DNA of 64,000 nucleotides from JBASNZ01 sp049657775 (GCA_049657775.1 JBASNZ010000091.1:1-64000), one strand, 5' to 3'; shown: positions 9,607 to 19,333, counted from the first letter of the stretch. Made by a program: numbers and translations. The notes: generated by a model from the letters alone, not told the origin.

Positions 9607-10740
9607 ATGCGCGTGACGATGGTGAACAAGTACTACCCACCGCATCTGGGCGGCATCGAATACCACATGCGCGACCTTGCCGAAGCGCTGGTCGCCGGTA
9701 AGGAGGCCGAGGTGCGCGCCATCGTCGCCAACAGCGGCCCGGCGTCGGTCTCCGAGGTCATCAAGGGCGTTGAGGTCGTGCGCGTGGCGCGACTGTTCCA
9801 GTACGCCTCCACGCCCGTGACGCCTAGCCTCAAGCGCGTCCTTCGCGCCGAGGCCACCCTCGCACCCCCGCGCGACGTCATGCACCTCCACTTCCCGTAT
9901 CCCTGGGGTGAGGTCGCCTGGCTGCGCGCCAAACCCGGCCTTCCGACCGTGCTTACCTATCACAGCGATATCGTGCGGCAGAAGTCGCTGCTGTCGCTCT
10001 ACCGCCCCGTCCTCAATCGCGTGCTCGATCGCGTTGACCTGATCATCGCATCCAGCCCCGACATGGTTGAGGCAAGCGAGTTCCTCAAGCCCCGCGCCGA
10101 TAAGTGCCGCGTCGTCCCCTTCGGGATCGACGTCGACCGCTTTGCCGCGACCCCCGCGGTGACCGCGCGTGCCGCGAAGATCCGCACGCGCCACACGCGG
10201 CCAATCGTGCTGTTCGTCGGCAGGCTCATCTACTACAAGGGCATCGACGTGCTTGTGCGCGCCATGGCTAGCCTTGACGCGGACCTCGTGATTATCGGAG
10301 AGGGACCCCTGGAGGCCGAGTTGGTCTCGCAGGCGGTCGCCCTCGGCTCGGCGGACCGGCTCACGATCCTCCCGCCGCAGCCGTTCGACGAGTTGGTGGC
10401 CTACTACCACGCCGCCGACGTCTTCTGCTTGCCCAGCGTCGCTCGCTCCGAGGCGTTCGGGCTCGTGCAGCTCGAGGCGCACGCCTCGGGCACCCCGGTT
10501 GTATCGACCCGCCTCACCACCGGCGTGCCGTTCGTTAACGCGGACGGCGTCAGCGGTCTCACGGTGCCGCCCGGCGATGCACCTGCGCTTGCCGGCGCTC
10601 TTGCCACGCTACTCGGCGATGCCGAGTTGCGTGCCCGTCTTGGCGCTCAGGCGCTCGAGCGCGTGCGTAGGGACTTCACGATCGACCGCATGGTTGCAGA
10701 CACGCTCGCCGTCTACCGGGAAGCGACGGAGGCGGCCTAG
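9607..10740 (+). CDS. GT4-type glycosyltransferase
   Basis: 377 aa GT-B glycosyltransferase with an N-terminal acceptor loop (YYPPHLGGIEYHMRDLAEAL), a central VPFGIDVDRF, the donor motif FVGRLIYYKGIDVL and SEAFGLVQLEAHASGTPVVST with the E-x7-E pair. The family includes hexosyltransferases of polysaccharide pathways. No membrane segment is seen. The next gene starts on the base after its stop codon, so the two are almost certainly cotranscribed. Confidence 0.87.
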   Translation: MRVTMVNKYYPPHLGGIEYHMRDLAEALVAGKEAEVRAIVANSGPASVSEVIKGVEVVRVARLFQYASTPVTPSLKRVLRAEATLAPPRDVMHLHFPYPWGEVAWLRAKPGLPTVLTYHSDIVRQKSLLSLYRPVLNRVLDRVDLIIASSPDMVEASEFLKPRADKCRVVPFGIDVDRFAATPAVTARAAKIRTRHTRPIVLFVGRLIYYKGIDVLVRAMASLDADLVIIGEGPLEAELVSQAVALGSADRLTILPPQPFDELVAYYHAADVFCLPSVARSEAFGLVQLEAHASGTPVVSTRLTTGVPFVNADGVSGLTVPPGDAPALAGALATLLGDAELRARLGAQALERVRRDFTIDRMVADTLAVYREATEAA

Positions 10741-12111
10741 ATGTCACGCGGACGGTTCATCGCGCTCTCGCTCGCGTTCGACGCTTTCTTCGTCAACGCG
10801 TGCTTCGTGGGCGCCTTCTTCCTCAGGTACCAGGGCGATCTGCCGGCCTTCAACTACAACGCGTACGTGGGACTGTGGCCGCTCATCACGGTGGTGTACC
10901 TCACGGCGGGGTACATCTACGGCCTCTACGAACCCGAGCGGACCGAAGGCACATGGGCGGTCACCAGCGCGGTGCTCCGGGCGACAACGCTCGGTATCAT
11001 CCTCACCGCCGCCGCGGCGTTCTTCCTCGGCGAGAAGTTCTTCTCGTTCAACCGCCTCGTCATCGTGATCGCGTACGTCCTTCAGGTTGCGGTTCTCATC
11101 GGCTGGAGAGTCACTATCCTGCGCATCACGCCGGTGCGCTGGCCCGAGCAGCGCGTCTTGATCGTGGGCACCACGGCGCTCGCGTACGACCTTGCGGTCG
11201 AGTTGGATCGCCGTTCGGAGTGGGGGCACCACGTGATCGGGCTTCTCACGCGCGGCCCCGCCGAGGAGGGAGCGGCGCCTCCCGATGAACGCTTCCCGGT
11301 GCTGGGTTCTATCCAAGACGCCGCGCGCATCGTGGCCGAACGCGACGTCAACCGCGTGATCATCGCGTCGCCGGTGGCGCTGCGCGAGGTCGTGGAGGAC
11401 CTGGCGCTCGGCAATGAGTCAGACGTGCGTGTCGAAGTCATCCCCGAACTCTACGAGATCTTCATCGGCACGGTCGATTCCACCATCAGCGACATCCCGC
11501 TCATGGAGCTCACCCGCCCCGCCACGCCTGGCTGGTTCCTCGCCGCCAAGCGCGCCATCGACGTCGTTTTCGGCATCGTCCTCATCATCGTGCTGTCGCC
11601 CGTACTCGTGCTCGCGATGCTCGGGATCCTCACCACGATGGGTTGGCCGCTGTTATTCACGCAGGAGCGTGTGGGTAAGGACCTGCGCCCGTTCCGCGTG
11701 ATCAAGTTCCGGACGATGATCCGAAACGCCGAGAGCGAGACCGGCCCGGTGCTTGCCGAGGAGGGCGACCCGCGGATCACGCCGTTCGGTCGCTTCTTGC
11801 GCAACTACCGCATCGACGAGCTCCCACAGCTCATCAACATCGTTCTTGGCGACATGAGCTTCGTGGGGCCGCGCCCCGAGCGCACCTTCTTCGTGGAGCA
11901 GTACCTTGCCGAGATCGCCGGCTACCGCGAGCGGTTCAAAGCCAAGCCCGGCGCCACGGGACTCGCGCAGGTAAGCGGGTCGTACGCTACAACCCCCGAA
12001 CGTAAGCTGAAGTTCGACCTCATCTACATGTATCATCAGAACCTGCTCATGGACCTGCAGATCCTCGCGGAAACGGTACGGGTCGTTCTTACCGGACGCG
12101 GGGCCCGATAG
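10741..12111 (+). CDS. Polyprenyl glycosylphosphotransferase (initiating sugar transferase)
   Basis: 456 aa integral membrane enzyme that should start glycan assembly by moving a sugar-1-phosphate onto undecaprenyl phosphate. The N-terminal third has about four hydrophobic helices, the middle is a CoA-binding-like soluble domain (VLIVGTTALAYDLA), and one further helix near residue 275 leads into the bacterial sugar transferase domain: KRAIDVVFG, FTQERVGKDL, FRVIKFRTM, RNYRIDELPQLINIV and GDMSFVGPRPER. These are the hallmarks of WbaP/WcaJ-like enzymes. It is followed after eight bases by the polymerase gene. Confidence 0.92.
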   Translation: MSRGRFIALSLAFDAFFVNACFVGAFFLRYQGDLPAFNYNAYVGLWPLITVVYLTAGYIYGLYEPERTEGTWAVTSAVLRATTLGIILTAAAAFFLGEKFFSFNRLVIVIAYVLQVAVLIGWRVTILRITPVRWPEQRVLIVGTTALAYDLAVELDRRSEWGHHVIGLLTRGPAEEGAAPPDERFPVLGSIQDAARIVAERDVNRVIIASPVALREVVEDLALGNESDVRVEVIPELYEIFIGTVDSTISDIPLMELTRPATPGWFLAAKRAIDVVFGIVLIIVLSPVLVLAMLGILTTMGWPLLFTQERVGKDLRPFRVIKFRTMIRNAESETGPVLAEEGDPRITPFGRFLRNYRIDELPQLINIVLGDMSFVGPRPERTFFVEQYLAEIAGYRERFKAKPGATGLAQVSGSYATTPERKLKFDLIYMYHQNLLMDLQILAETVRVVLTGRGAR

Positions 12112-12119
12112 GAGGAACG

Positions 12120-14261
12120 TTGGCCAAGAAGAAAAGCGGACCCGCGGCATCGGCCGCACGTGCGGGTCGCGCCGGTCAGGCAAGCGCAACCGCAGCAACG
12201 CGTACGCCCATGACCACTCCCGAGCTCATCGTGTGGATCTGTCTCCACGCGCTTGTCCTCCTCGTGCCGATCGCGGTGTCCAACCTCAGCGTCATCGGCA
12301 TCCAGGGGCCGCCGCTCACGTACGACCAGTTCGACATCGTGAAGGTCTTTGTCATGCGTGCGCTCGTGCTTATCGCGGGCGGCGCGTGGACGTGGGGCCT
12401 GCTCACCAAGGGAGCCAAGGTCCGCATCACCAAGGTTGAGTGGCTCGTTCTGGTGTTCATAGGCTGGGTGCTGCTCACCTCGCTCACGTCGGTACACATT
12501 CCCACCGCCGTCTTCGGCAAGTACCGCCGCTTCGAAGGGCTGCTCTCGTTCCTTACGTACGGCGCCACGTTCTTCCTTGCGCTCCAGGTCGTGGACCGGC
12601 CATCACGCATCCGATCGCTTGCGCGCACGCTCGTCATAGGCGGCGTACTTGTGGCCGGCTACGGCGTTGCGCAGCGTCTGGGAATGGATCCCGCGTCGTG
12701 GGGCGCTCTGCCCTTCGAGAGCCGTCGCGCGTTCTCCACGTACGGCAATCCGGACCTTCTTGGCGGCTATCTCATCTTCCCGCTGGCGATCTCGCTCGGT
12801 CTGGCGCTCTCATCCCAGAAGAACCGGGGACGTGCGCTGTACTGGGCGGCGTTCCTGCTCATCGGGTTCTGCCTGCTCGTGACGTACGTGCGCGGTGCGT
12901 GGATCGGCGGCGCGTTCGCCATCCTGGTACTCGTCATCGCGGCATTCGTCGCCCGCGCACCCTTCGGTCCCATCGACTGGGGGGCCGTGGGCCTCAGTGG
13001 TGTCGTGGCTGTGCTCGAGACCGTCCGCAGCCTTCAGTCAACCGACGGCGTGACCAACGTGCTCACGCGTATCACGTCGATCTTCAAGTTCAACGAGGGC
13101 AGCGCACTCACGCGATTCCAGATCTGGGAGGCCGCGATCGCGGCGATCAAGGAGCGCCCGATCCTGGGGTGGGGGGCCGACACGTTCCGCCTCCTCTTCC
13201 CCAAGTTCAAGCCTCTCGCGTACACCAAGACCGCGGGTTACCTCTCGGTTGCCGACAACGTGCACAACTACCCGCTGCAGCTTGCCGCGGCGATCGGCAT
13301 CCCGGGTCTGCTCATGCTGTACGGCCTCATCGTGTGGTCGTTGGTGGTGTCGTTCAAGAACGTCTTCGTCCGCAACAGTGGCACGGAACGTCTGGTACTA
13401 GCCGGGTTCTGGGCCGCGGTCGTGGGCTATGTGATCCACCTGTTCTTCGGTCTGTCAGTGACCGGCTGTGCGATCTTCCTCTGGCTCGCCCTTGGCGTGT
13501 TGCTGTCGCCGGGTGCCAAGGTCCATGAGGTCAAGGCGCCGTCGTGGGGCCTCGTTCCCGCGGCCGTCATCCTCGCGCTCTGCACTGTGCTGTTCATCGG
13601 CAACGTCGTCTACATCCGTGCAGACGCCTACTACCTCAAGGCGCGGGTGATGTCGTCCGGGCTGCAGCGCGTGGAAGACGCCAAGAAGGCCGTGGAGCTC
13701 AACCCGTACAACGACATGTACCGTTCGGAGGTCGGGCTCGCGTGGCAGGATCTCTTCATCGGCGTCATCACCCAGGGCATCAACGATGAAGCCACGCGTG
13801 ATCAGGCGCTTGAATACATGAAGCAGTCCGAGGAGGAACTCATCTCGGTCATCGATTACGTGCCGATGGAGTACGACAACTACGTCTTCCTGGCCAATCT
13901 GTACAACCAGGGCGCGTTCTATGTCGATCCTGTGTTTGCCAAGAACGCCATCGAGGTCGCGAAGCTTGGCAAGGAGGTCGAGCCGTTCGGCCCGGCCATC
14001 AGGCTGCAGCTCGCGGTGGGCTATACGCACCAGGGCATGTACAAAGAGGCTATCGCCGAGGCGCAGTCCGCGGTGGACATGGATCCCGCCTACAATGACG
14101 CCTGGGTGCTGCTTGGCGATGCGAATCGCCTGGCGGGCAACTTTGCGGACGCCAAGGCCGCATACGAGATCGTGCTGCAACGACTGCCCGCTCGCACCGA
14201 CGTGCAGCAGTCGCTCGCGTCGGTCGAGGCCAGCCTTGCGGCCCAGGAGACGACCCCGTGA
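12120..14261 (+). CDS. O-antigen ligase/polymerase-like membrane protein with TPR tail
   Basis: 713 aa. I chose the TTG start because GGAGGA sits four bases upstream and the frame opens there. The first ~470 residues form about 11-12 membrane helices with the Wzy_C core: YVRGAWIGG, then RFQIWEAAI and ILGWGADTF with the conserved NVHNYPLQLAA, typical of O-antigen ligases and polymerases. The last ~220 residues are soluble tetratricopeptide repeats (a clear unit is YNDAWVLLGDANRLAGNFAD). It probably polymerises or ligates lipid-linked glycan on the outer face of the membrane. TPR-tailed versions of this family are known; the tail's partner is unknown. Confidence 0.88.
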   Translation: MAKKKSGPAASAARAGRAGQASATAATRTPMTTPELIVWICLHALVLLVPIAVSNLSVIGIQGPPLTYDQFDIVKVFVMRALVLIAGGAWTWGLLTKGAKVRITKVEWLVLVFIGWVLLTSLTSVHIPTAVFGKYRRFEGLLSFLTYGATFFLALQVVDRPSRIRSLARTLVIGGVLVAGYGVAQRLGMDPASWGALPFESRRAFSTYGNPDLLGGYLIFPLAISLGLALSSQKNRGRALYWAAFLLIGFCLLVTYVRGAWIGGAFAILVLVIAAFVARAPFGPIDWGAVGLSGVVAVLETVRSLQSTDGVTNVLTRITSIFKFNEGSALTRFQIWEAAIAAIKERPILGWGADTFRLLFPKFKPLAYTKTAGYLSVADNVHNYPLQLAAAIGIPGLLMLYGLIVWSLVVSFKNVFVRNSGTERLVLAGFWAAVVGYVIHLFFGLSVTGCAIFLWLALGVLLSPGAKVHEVKAPSWGLVPAAVILALCTVLFIGNVVYIRADAYYLKARVMSSGLQRVEDAKKAVELNPYNDMYRSEVGLAWQDLFIGVITQGINDEATRDQALEYMKQSEEELISVIDYVPMEYDNYVFLANLYNQGAFYVDPVFAKNAIEVAKLGKEVEPFGPAIRLQLAVGYTHQGMYKEAIAEAQSAVDMDPAYNDAWVLLGDANRLAGNFADAKAAYEIVLQRLPARTDVQQSLASVEASLAAQETTP

Positions 14262-14292
14262 ACCCGATGATCGCGCGCCGGAAGGGGCGATG

Positions 14293-14937
14293 ATGGACCG
14301 ACTGTCGCAGGTGCCACACACGACGATTCAGCGCTTGCCGCTCTACCTCAGGTGTCTCCTTCAGGCACAGGCGATGATGATGCCGGTCATCAGCTCAGTC
14401 GGCATCGCCGACATGTGCGGCACGAACGCCGCACAGGTGCGCAAGGACTTCTCGTACCTGGGCGAGTTGGGAACCCGTGGTATCGGCTACGACGTAGAAG
14501 CGCTCATCACGCATTTCTCTCGCATCCTGGGCATCACCGAGCGCCGCCGGGCGGCCATCATCGGCTACGGCAAGTTCGGCGCGGCGCTTGAAGGCTACAG
14601 CGGTTTCGCGGAGCGTGGGTTCAAGTTCGTTGCCATCCTCGACATCGACCCGGACAAGATCGGCACCGAGGTCGGCGACCTGGTCGTGGAGTCCATGGAC
14701 GAGGCGGTCAGCGTCCTTAGGGACCGGGATGTCGAGATAGTGATCATCTCCACCCCGGCTAGCGCGGCCCAGGCCGCCGCGGATGTCGCCGCCGAGGCGG
14801 GAGTGAAGGCGATACTCAACCTCGCGCCCGTGCTGCTAACCACACCATCCGACGTCATGGTCAGGCAGGTCTGCCTTTCCACCGACCTTCAGATCCTCTC
14901 GTTCCACCTGGCACAGGATAGCAGCGGAGAAGCATGA
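14293..14937 (+). CDS. rex: Redox-sensing transcriptional repressor Rex
   Basis: 214 aa. An N-terminal winged helix (RLPLYLRCLLQAQ to QVRKDFSYLGELGTRGIGYDV) is followed by a Rossmann domain with IIGYGKFGAALEGY and acidic ILDIDPDKIG, matching the Rex family in order and length. Rex binds TTGTGA-N6-TCACAA-type operators when NAD+ is high and lets go when NADH rises. Two consecutive ATGs exist (14290, 14293); AAGGGG five bases before the second favours it. It overlaps the following TPR gene (ATGA) and heads the cytochrome block, suggesting that it regulates electron-transfer genes here. A matching palindrome lies at 25957-25976. Confidence 0.92.
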   Translation: MDRLSQVPHTTIQRLPLYLRCLLQAQAMMMPVISSVGIADMCGTNAAQVRKDFSYLGELGTRGIGYDVEALITHFSRILGITERRRAAIIGYGKFGAALEGYSGFAERGFKFVAILDIDPDKIGTEVGDLVVESMDEAVSVLRDRDVEIVIISTPASAAQAAADVAAEAGVKAILNLAPVLLTTPSDVMVRQVCLSTDLQILSFHLAQDSSGEA

Positions 14938-15620
14938 GCGACGAGATGCACGACGCACCCGAGGAACTCGCACACGAGACTCCCGACAACGAGAAGGAGC
15001 TTGTACCGGGCTGGCTGGCTCTGCTCGTATTGGTGCTGCTACTTGCGGTGACCGCGCTCGGCGGCTTCATCCTTCGCGGCGCGCTCGTTGGCGATGATCG
15101 CGTCGACGACCCGGCCGAGTTCGCTGTGAGCGAGTGGCAGGACAAGGTCGCCGCCGATCCCGAAGACGTGGACGCCCGACTCAACCTTGGTTACGCGTAT
15201 CAGCAGCAAGGGGAGTGGGCCAAAGCGCTCGAGCAGTACGACGCGGCGCTCGAACGCGATCCGGAGAACATGGCCGGCATGTACAACAAGGGTGTCGTGC
15301 TGCTTGAGACGGGCGAGAGCAAGGCCGCCGAGGAGACGCTCTGGGACGTGCTCGAGATCGCCCCGGACCACGCACTTGCGGCCAAGACGCTCGGAGAGCT
15401 CTACATCGAGCAGAAGCACTACAAGTCGGCGCTTGTTGCCGTGGAACCCGTGATCGAGACGCGTCCCGAGTTCGCGGATCTTGAGTTCATCGCCGCGTAC
15501 GCCAGCGAGCAGCTCGGCGACAAGGAGAAGGCCATCGGCTACTACAGGGCGGCCCTCAAGTACTCGCCGGATCTGGTTGAGGCCAAAGACGGTCTCAAGC
15601 GACTGGGAGTCACGCCGTGA
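14934..15620 (+). CDS. Membrane-anchored TPR protein (first copy)
   Basis: 228 aa. A short acidic N-terminal tail is followed by one membrane helix (GWLALLVLVLLLAVTALGGF, residues ~23-42), so the rest probably faces outside. The remainder is three to four tetratricopeptide repeats, e.g. ARLNLGYAYQQQGEWAKALE and NKGVVLLETGESKAAEETL. TPRs bind proteins; a role as scaffold or assembly factor for the cytochromes is inference. The start overlaps the rex stop and its stop overlaps the propeller gene, so rex, this gene and the propeller are coupled. A paralogous TPR/propeller/cytochrome set follows at 20455-23506. Confidence 0.8.
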   Translation: MSDEMHDAPEELAHETPDNEKELVPGWLALLVLVLLLAVTALGGFILRGALVGDDRVDDPAEFAVSEWQDKVAADPEDVDARLNLGYAYQQQGEWAKALEQYDAALERDPENMAGMYNKGVVLLETGESKAAEETLWDVLEIAPDHALAAKTLGELYIEQKHYKSALVAVEPVIETRPEFADLEFIAAYASEQLGDKEKAIGYYRAALKYSPDLVEAKDGLKRLGVTP

Positions 15621-16699
15621 GCGAGCGGCGTGGGTTCCTCAGCAAGGGCATCCGCCTTTCGCCCCGTCAGTGGTTCATCGTTCTCGCGATCATCCTGCTG
15701 CTCCTGCTTGTGGGGCTGCTTGTCTATCTCCTCATGTTCCTCGGGCGTCCCGAGGCACTCGGCAGCCGCGAGGCCAAGAAGGGCATTCAGCCGATCTGGC
15801 AGGTTTACGGGCCTGGTATCGGCGAACAGCCGCTGTTCGACCGGCCGATGGGCGTTGCCGTAGGCACGTCGGGGCGCGTGTACGTGACCGACTCGGGCAA
15901 CAACCGGGTTTGCGCGTTTGACTCGGGCGGCAAGTTCTTGTTCCAGTTCGGCCAGTTCGGCGTTGCCAAGCCACTCCCGGGAGGCAAGAACTCGTACGTG
16001 CCAGGCAGCCTCAACTACCCCGTTGGCATCGACACGGACGAGGACGGCAACGTCTACGTCGCCAGCTTCCGCAACGACTCGATCGAAGTGTTCGATGGGG
16101 ATGGATCGCCGCTGCGACGCTTCCCCGACCCCACCAAGGTCGTCGGCAAGGGTTCCTCGGGCCAGGACGGGACCGGCATCGCCGTTACCGACGTCGCGGT
16201 CCAGGACGGCAAGGTCTATGCGCTCGACCAGTACCAGGTCTTCGTGTTCACCACCCAAGGCGAACTCGTGGCGCAGTGGGGCAAACCCGGTACCGGGCCA
16301 GGCGATCTTGACCACCCCAACGGGATCGGTATCGGCGACGACGGCACCGTGTACGTGTCCGACTCCAACCACGCACGCGTGACCGCATTCACGCCCGAGG
16401 GCAAGGCGCTGTGGAACATCGGCACGATCCCCCAGGGAATCGACGACAAGACCGAGCGCGAGTTGCAGCTTCCCCGCGGACTGACGGTGCTCAGCAGCGG
16501 AGACGTGCTGGTAACCGACGCGTTCTCCTTCACGCTTGTGCGCATCTCGCCCGAAGGCAAGGTAGACGGCACATACGGCGAGCGGGGAGTCGATCCGGGC
16601 CAGCTCAACTTCCCCAATGACGTCGAATCGCTCAGGAACTACACCGTCATCGCCGACAAGGAGAATGGGCGTGTGCAAGTCGTTCGGTTGCTAAACTGA
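15617..16699 (+). CDS. Membrane-anchored NHL-repeat beta-propeller protein (first copy)
   Basis: 360 aa, GTG start overlapping the upstream stop. One membrane helix (WFIVLAIILLLLLVGLLVYL, residues ~20-40) anchors a propeller of about six NHL blades, each with the pattern P-x-G-V/I-A-V-x-x-x-G-x-V-Y-V-x-D-S; clear blades start at FDRPMGVAVG, LNYPVGIDTD, LDHPNGIGIG and LQLPRGLTVL. NHL propellers bind proteins or ligands and no catalytic residues stand out. Such propellers often accompany multiheme cytochrome genes; a structural or assembly role is inference. It is not itself a cytochrome (no CXXCH). Confidence 0.85.
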   Translation: MSERRGFLSKGIRLSPRQWFIVLAIILLLLLVGLLVYLLMFLGRPEALGSREAKKGIQPIWQVYGPGIGEQPLFDRPMGVAVGTSGRVYVTDSGNNRVCAFDSGGKFLFQFGQFGVAKPLPGGKNSYVPGSLNYPVGIDTDEDGNVYVASFRNDSIEVFDGDGSPLRRFPDPTKVVGKGSSGQDGTGIAVTDVAVQDGKVYALDQYQVFVFTTQGELVAQWGKPGTGPGDLDHPNGIGIGDDGTVYVSDSNHARVTAFTPEGKALWNIGTIPQGIDDKTERELQLPRGLTVLSSGDVLVTDAFSFTLVRISPEGKVDGTYGERGVDPGQLNFPNDVESLRNYTVIADKENGRVQVVRLLN

Positions 16700-16778
16700 A
16701 CGAGCGTGTAGCGGCAGGGATACTGCGTAGTGTAGTCTGATGACGGGCTGGTTGGCCGATGGAGGGGAACCGAACCCA

Positions 16779-17819
16779 GTGAGGTCGCGCGTTCTAGTCG
16801 TCGTTGCGCTCAGTGCCGTGCTGCTCTTTGCCACGGCCGCTTCTGCGTTCGGCTACTACTACGAGAGCACCTCGACCGTCATCACCGATTGCTCGGTGTG
16901 CCACGGCATCACGGCACCGACAACGGCGACCCCGACGGGACCGCACGGAGGCTACACCGCCACAAGCAACAAGTGCGCGGCCTGTCACACGGTACACGCG
17001 GCGCCCGCCGGTGGTGTGATGTTGCTGCCCGCCGCGACCGTCAAGGGTACCTGCCAGACCTGCCATGACGGCACCGGCGGCAACGGTGTCTACGGTGTGT
17101 TGGCGGCGCGCTCGGTCGTTGTCACCGCTTCTCACAGCATCGATACGACCACGGTCATCCCTGGTGGGAACGTCTCCACGGGCGGATCGAGCGTCGGAGT
17201 ATTCTCGGGTGTGGGTAACACGCTCACCTGCAGCGATTGCCACAGCCCGCACGCCGCAAGCGTCGTGGCCACGTTCATCGGCGACCGCGCGCGCGGCTCG
17301 GTCTCGGTCACCATCCAGACGAACCGCCTACTCAAGCAACTCCCCACAACCGCCACGACCGCGACTGCCGTGTACGGGTCGGACTGGTGCGGTGGCTGTC
17401 ACAAGGGTCGCATATCTGGTTCGGGCGCCATGGGAAATCACCCCGTGGACTCCAAGGCAACCACGAGCACTCCCTTCTACTACGAGAACATCGCCAAGGT
17501 CACCGGTGCAGGCGTGCAGACCACGCAGCTGGGGACCCTCGGACGCAACAACTTCGGGTACGTCATGCCGGATCCGCGCACGTCCGATCAGGGCGCGCAC
17601 TACCCGATCTGCCAGCAGTGTCACGAGGATGCCAGGAATGTCGGTGATGCGACGCCGCAGGTGATCGCTGCCGGCGAGGTCTACAGCGTCACCGCCACCG
17701 ATGGCGTGAACGCCGCCAACAACCCTCGCTTCCAGGTGTTCCCGCATGAGTCGCAGAACATCGCCTTCTTAGTGGAGACGTACGATGATCTGTGCCTCAA
17801 CTGCCACGCACCGGACTAG
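16779..17819 (+). CDS. Secreted seven-heme c-type cytochrome
   Basis: 346 aa from a GTG start. That start gives a clean signal peptide (RVLVVVALSAVLLFATAASAFG) and has GGAGGGG 11 bases upstream; an ATG at 16740 would put a poor hydrophilic tail before it. Seven CXXCH motifs are present: CSVCH, CAACH, CQTCH, CSDCH, CGGCH, CQQCH and CLNCH, several followed by x-PH or x-VH as in doubled-CXXCH proteins. The long heme-free stretches between pairs may form beta structure. It is exported and probably carries electrons outside the membrane. It is the cytochrome member of the first TPR-propeller-cytochrome set. Confidence 0.88.
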   Translation: MRSRVLVVVALSAVLLFATAASAFGYYYESTSTVITDCSVCHGITAPTTATPTGPHGGYTATSNKCAACHTVHAAPAGGVMLLPAATVKGTCQTCHDGTGGNGVYGVLAARSVVVTASHSIDTTTVIPGGNVSTGGSSVGVFSGVGNTLTCSDCHSPHAASVVATFIGDRARGSVSVTIQTNRLLKQLPTTATTATAVYGSDWCGGCHKGRISGSGAMGNHPVDSKATTSTPFYYENIAKVTGAGVQTTQLGTLGRNNFGYVMPDPRTSDQGAHYPICQQCHEDARNVGDATPQVIAAGEVYSVTATDGVNAANNPRFQVFPHESQNIAFLVETYDDLCLNCHAPD

Positions 17820-17831
17820 CAAGGAGGGTTC

Positions 17832-19310
17832 TTGGGCGAGCCAGAATCTCTGGCCCCCACCGCTGGGGGAGCGGACCTGCCGGATGGTATCGACGGATCG
17901 TCGAACCGTCGCGGCAGGCTTGTGTTCGCCGCGATCCTCATCCTGCTCCTGTTCCTGTGCGGCATCACGACCGTGGTCGAGACCTACGTGAGCAAGTCTC
18001 CCGATCAGATCAAGGTCGTCACCGAGAACCTGGAATGCCTGCAGTGCCATGAGGAACTCATCCCGCTCATGTCATGGCCGTCCGTGCACGACCCCTTCGT
18101 CAAGGAGCAGTGCACCACGTGCCATACCCCTCACGGGTACGTTGAGGCCAAGTCCGTCATCTCGGGGATCTCGCAGACCTGGGAGCGGGCCAAGACGCTT
18201 GTGGAGTGGCTGCCGCTCAAGCTTGTGCTGGACGTCTTCTACCCGGGCGGGGATAAGACCGCCGAGGACGCAGGCGGAAGGATCCTCTCAACGAGCGAGG
18301 ACAAGGTGAAGGGGGCCACCTCGGAGCCGGTTCTGCCAACCGACGAGCTCTGCTGGATGTGCCACGGCAATCTGGGGCCGCAGCGCAACATGGCGTTCCC
18401 CCACGAGCCGTTCAAGGACGGCTACTGCACCAACTGCCACAATCCGCACGCGTCACAGTTCAGGACGCTCCTCACGCAAGATGAGCGCGACCTGTGCGTG
18501 ACCTGCCATCGTCTTGGACCCCAGCTTGCCCGTGACCAGGTGCACCCCCCGGTCGAAGGCCGCTTCTGCACCAACTGTCATCACCCCCACGGTTCCGAGT
18601 ATCGCGGAATCCTGGTCGCCAACCAGCGCGAGCTGTGCTTCCGCTGTCACCCGTCGGTGGCGCCCGCGAGCCTGATGCCGGTGCAGCACCAGCCGTTCTT
18701 AGACGCGCTGTGCACGGACTGCCACGAGCCGCACGGCTCGGACTACGTGCCGCTCCTGCGCAGTCCCGAGCCCGGGCTGTGCTACCACTGCCACCCCGGT
18801 ATCCAGTACGACTTCCTCAAGAAGAGCCATCACCCGGTGGGGACCATCAAGCTGGACTGCACCGGGTGTCACGACCCGCACGGCGCGTCGTACCCGGCTC
18901 TCCTGGACGCCCAGAACAACGAGATGTGCTACCAGTGTCATCGCGTGTTGATCCAGGCGACGTATGACAAGAGCGCTCACTTTGACACGCTCTGCATCAA
19001 ATGCCACACGCCGCACGGGTCGGATTACTCGCCGTTACTGCAGGACAGCAACCCGGACATATGCCTCAGGTGTCACCCGCCCGAGGGGTTTGATGAGTCC
19101 TCGGCCACCGTCTATCGGAACAATCACCCGGTGCGGCCATCAAACTACGACGTGAAGGCGCGGAAGCCGCTCACGTGCACCACCACGTGTCATAATCCGC
19201 ACGGGACGGCTCACAACTACATGCTGCGGTACTACGATTTCCTCAACGACGGTAACTGCCTCATCTGCCATCAGGCCACACCTGGTGAGCGCGTGGGCAT
19301 CGACTTCTAG
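17832..19310 (+). CDS. Membrane-anchored multiheme cytochrome (15 heme motifs)
   Basis: 492 aa. The TTG start is set by a perfect AAGGAGG four bases upstream. One membrane helix (LVFAAILILLLFLCGITTVV, residues ~35-54) is followed by 14 CXXCH motifs and one CX3CH (CTTTCH near the C terminus). Motifs alternate between CXXCH-x-PHG and CXXCH, the doubled-CXXCH pattern: CTTCHTPHG, CTNCHNPH, CTDCHEPHGS, CTGCHDPHGA, CIKCHTPHGS. The even ~45-residue spacing of pairs suggests a linear heme wire. It lies 12 bases after the seven-heme gene and 23 before a NapC-like gene, probably one operon. Confidence 0.9.
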   Translation: MGEPESLAPTAGGADLPDGIDGSSNRRGRLVFAAILILLLFLCGITTVVETYVSKSPDQIKVVTENLECLQCHEELIPLMSWPSVHDPFVKEQCTTCHTPHGYVEAKSVISGISQTWERAKTLVEWLPLKLVLDVFYPGGDKTAEDAGGRILSTSEDKVKGATSEPVLPTDELCWMCHGNLGPQRNMAFPHEPFKDGYCTNCHNPHASQFRTLLTQDERDLCVTCHRLGPQLARDQVHPPVEGRFCTNCHHPHGSEYRGILVANQRELCFRCHPSVAPASLMPVQHQPFLDALCTDCHEPHGSDYVPLLRSPEPGLCYHCHPGIQYDFLKKSHHPVGTIKLDCTGCHDPHGASYPALLDAQNNEMCYQCHRVLIQATYDKSAHFDTLCIKCHTPHGSDYSPLLQDSNPDICLRCHPPEGFDESSATVYRNNHPVRPSNYDVKARKPLTCTTTCHNPHGTAHNYMLRYYDFLNDGNCLICHQATPGERVGIDF

Positions 19311-19333
19311 ATACCAAGGGAGACTCGCACAGC

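Noticed and set aside
16740..16778. ATG at 16740 as the start of the seven-heme cytochrome
   Set aside because: It puts a 13-residue hydrophilic stretch before the signal peptide and lacks a ribosome binding site, whereas the GTG at 16779 gives a standard signal peptide after GGAGGGG.
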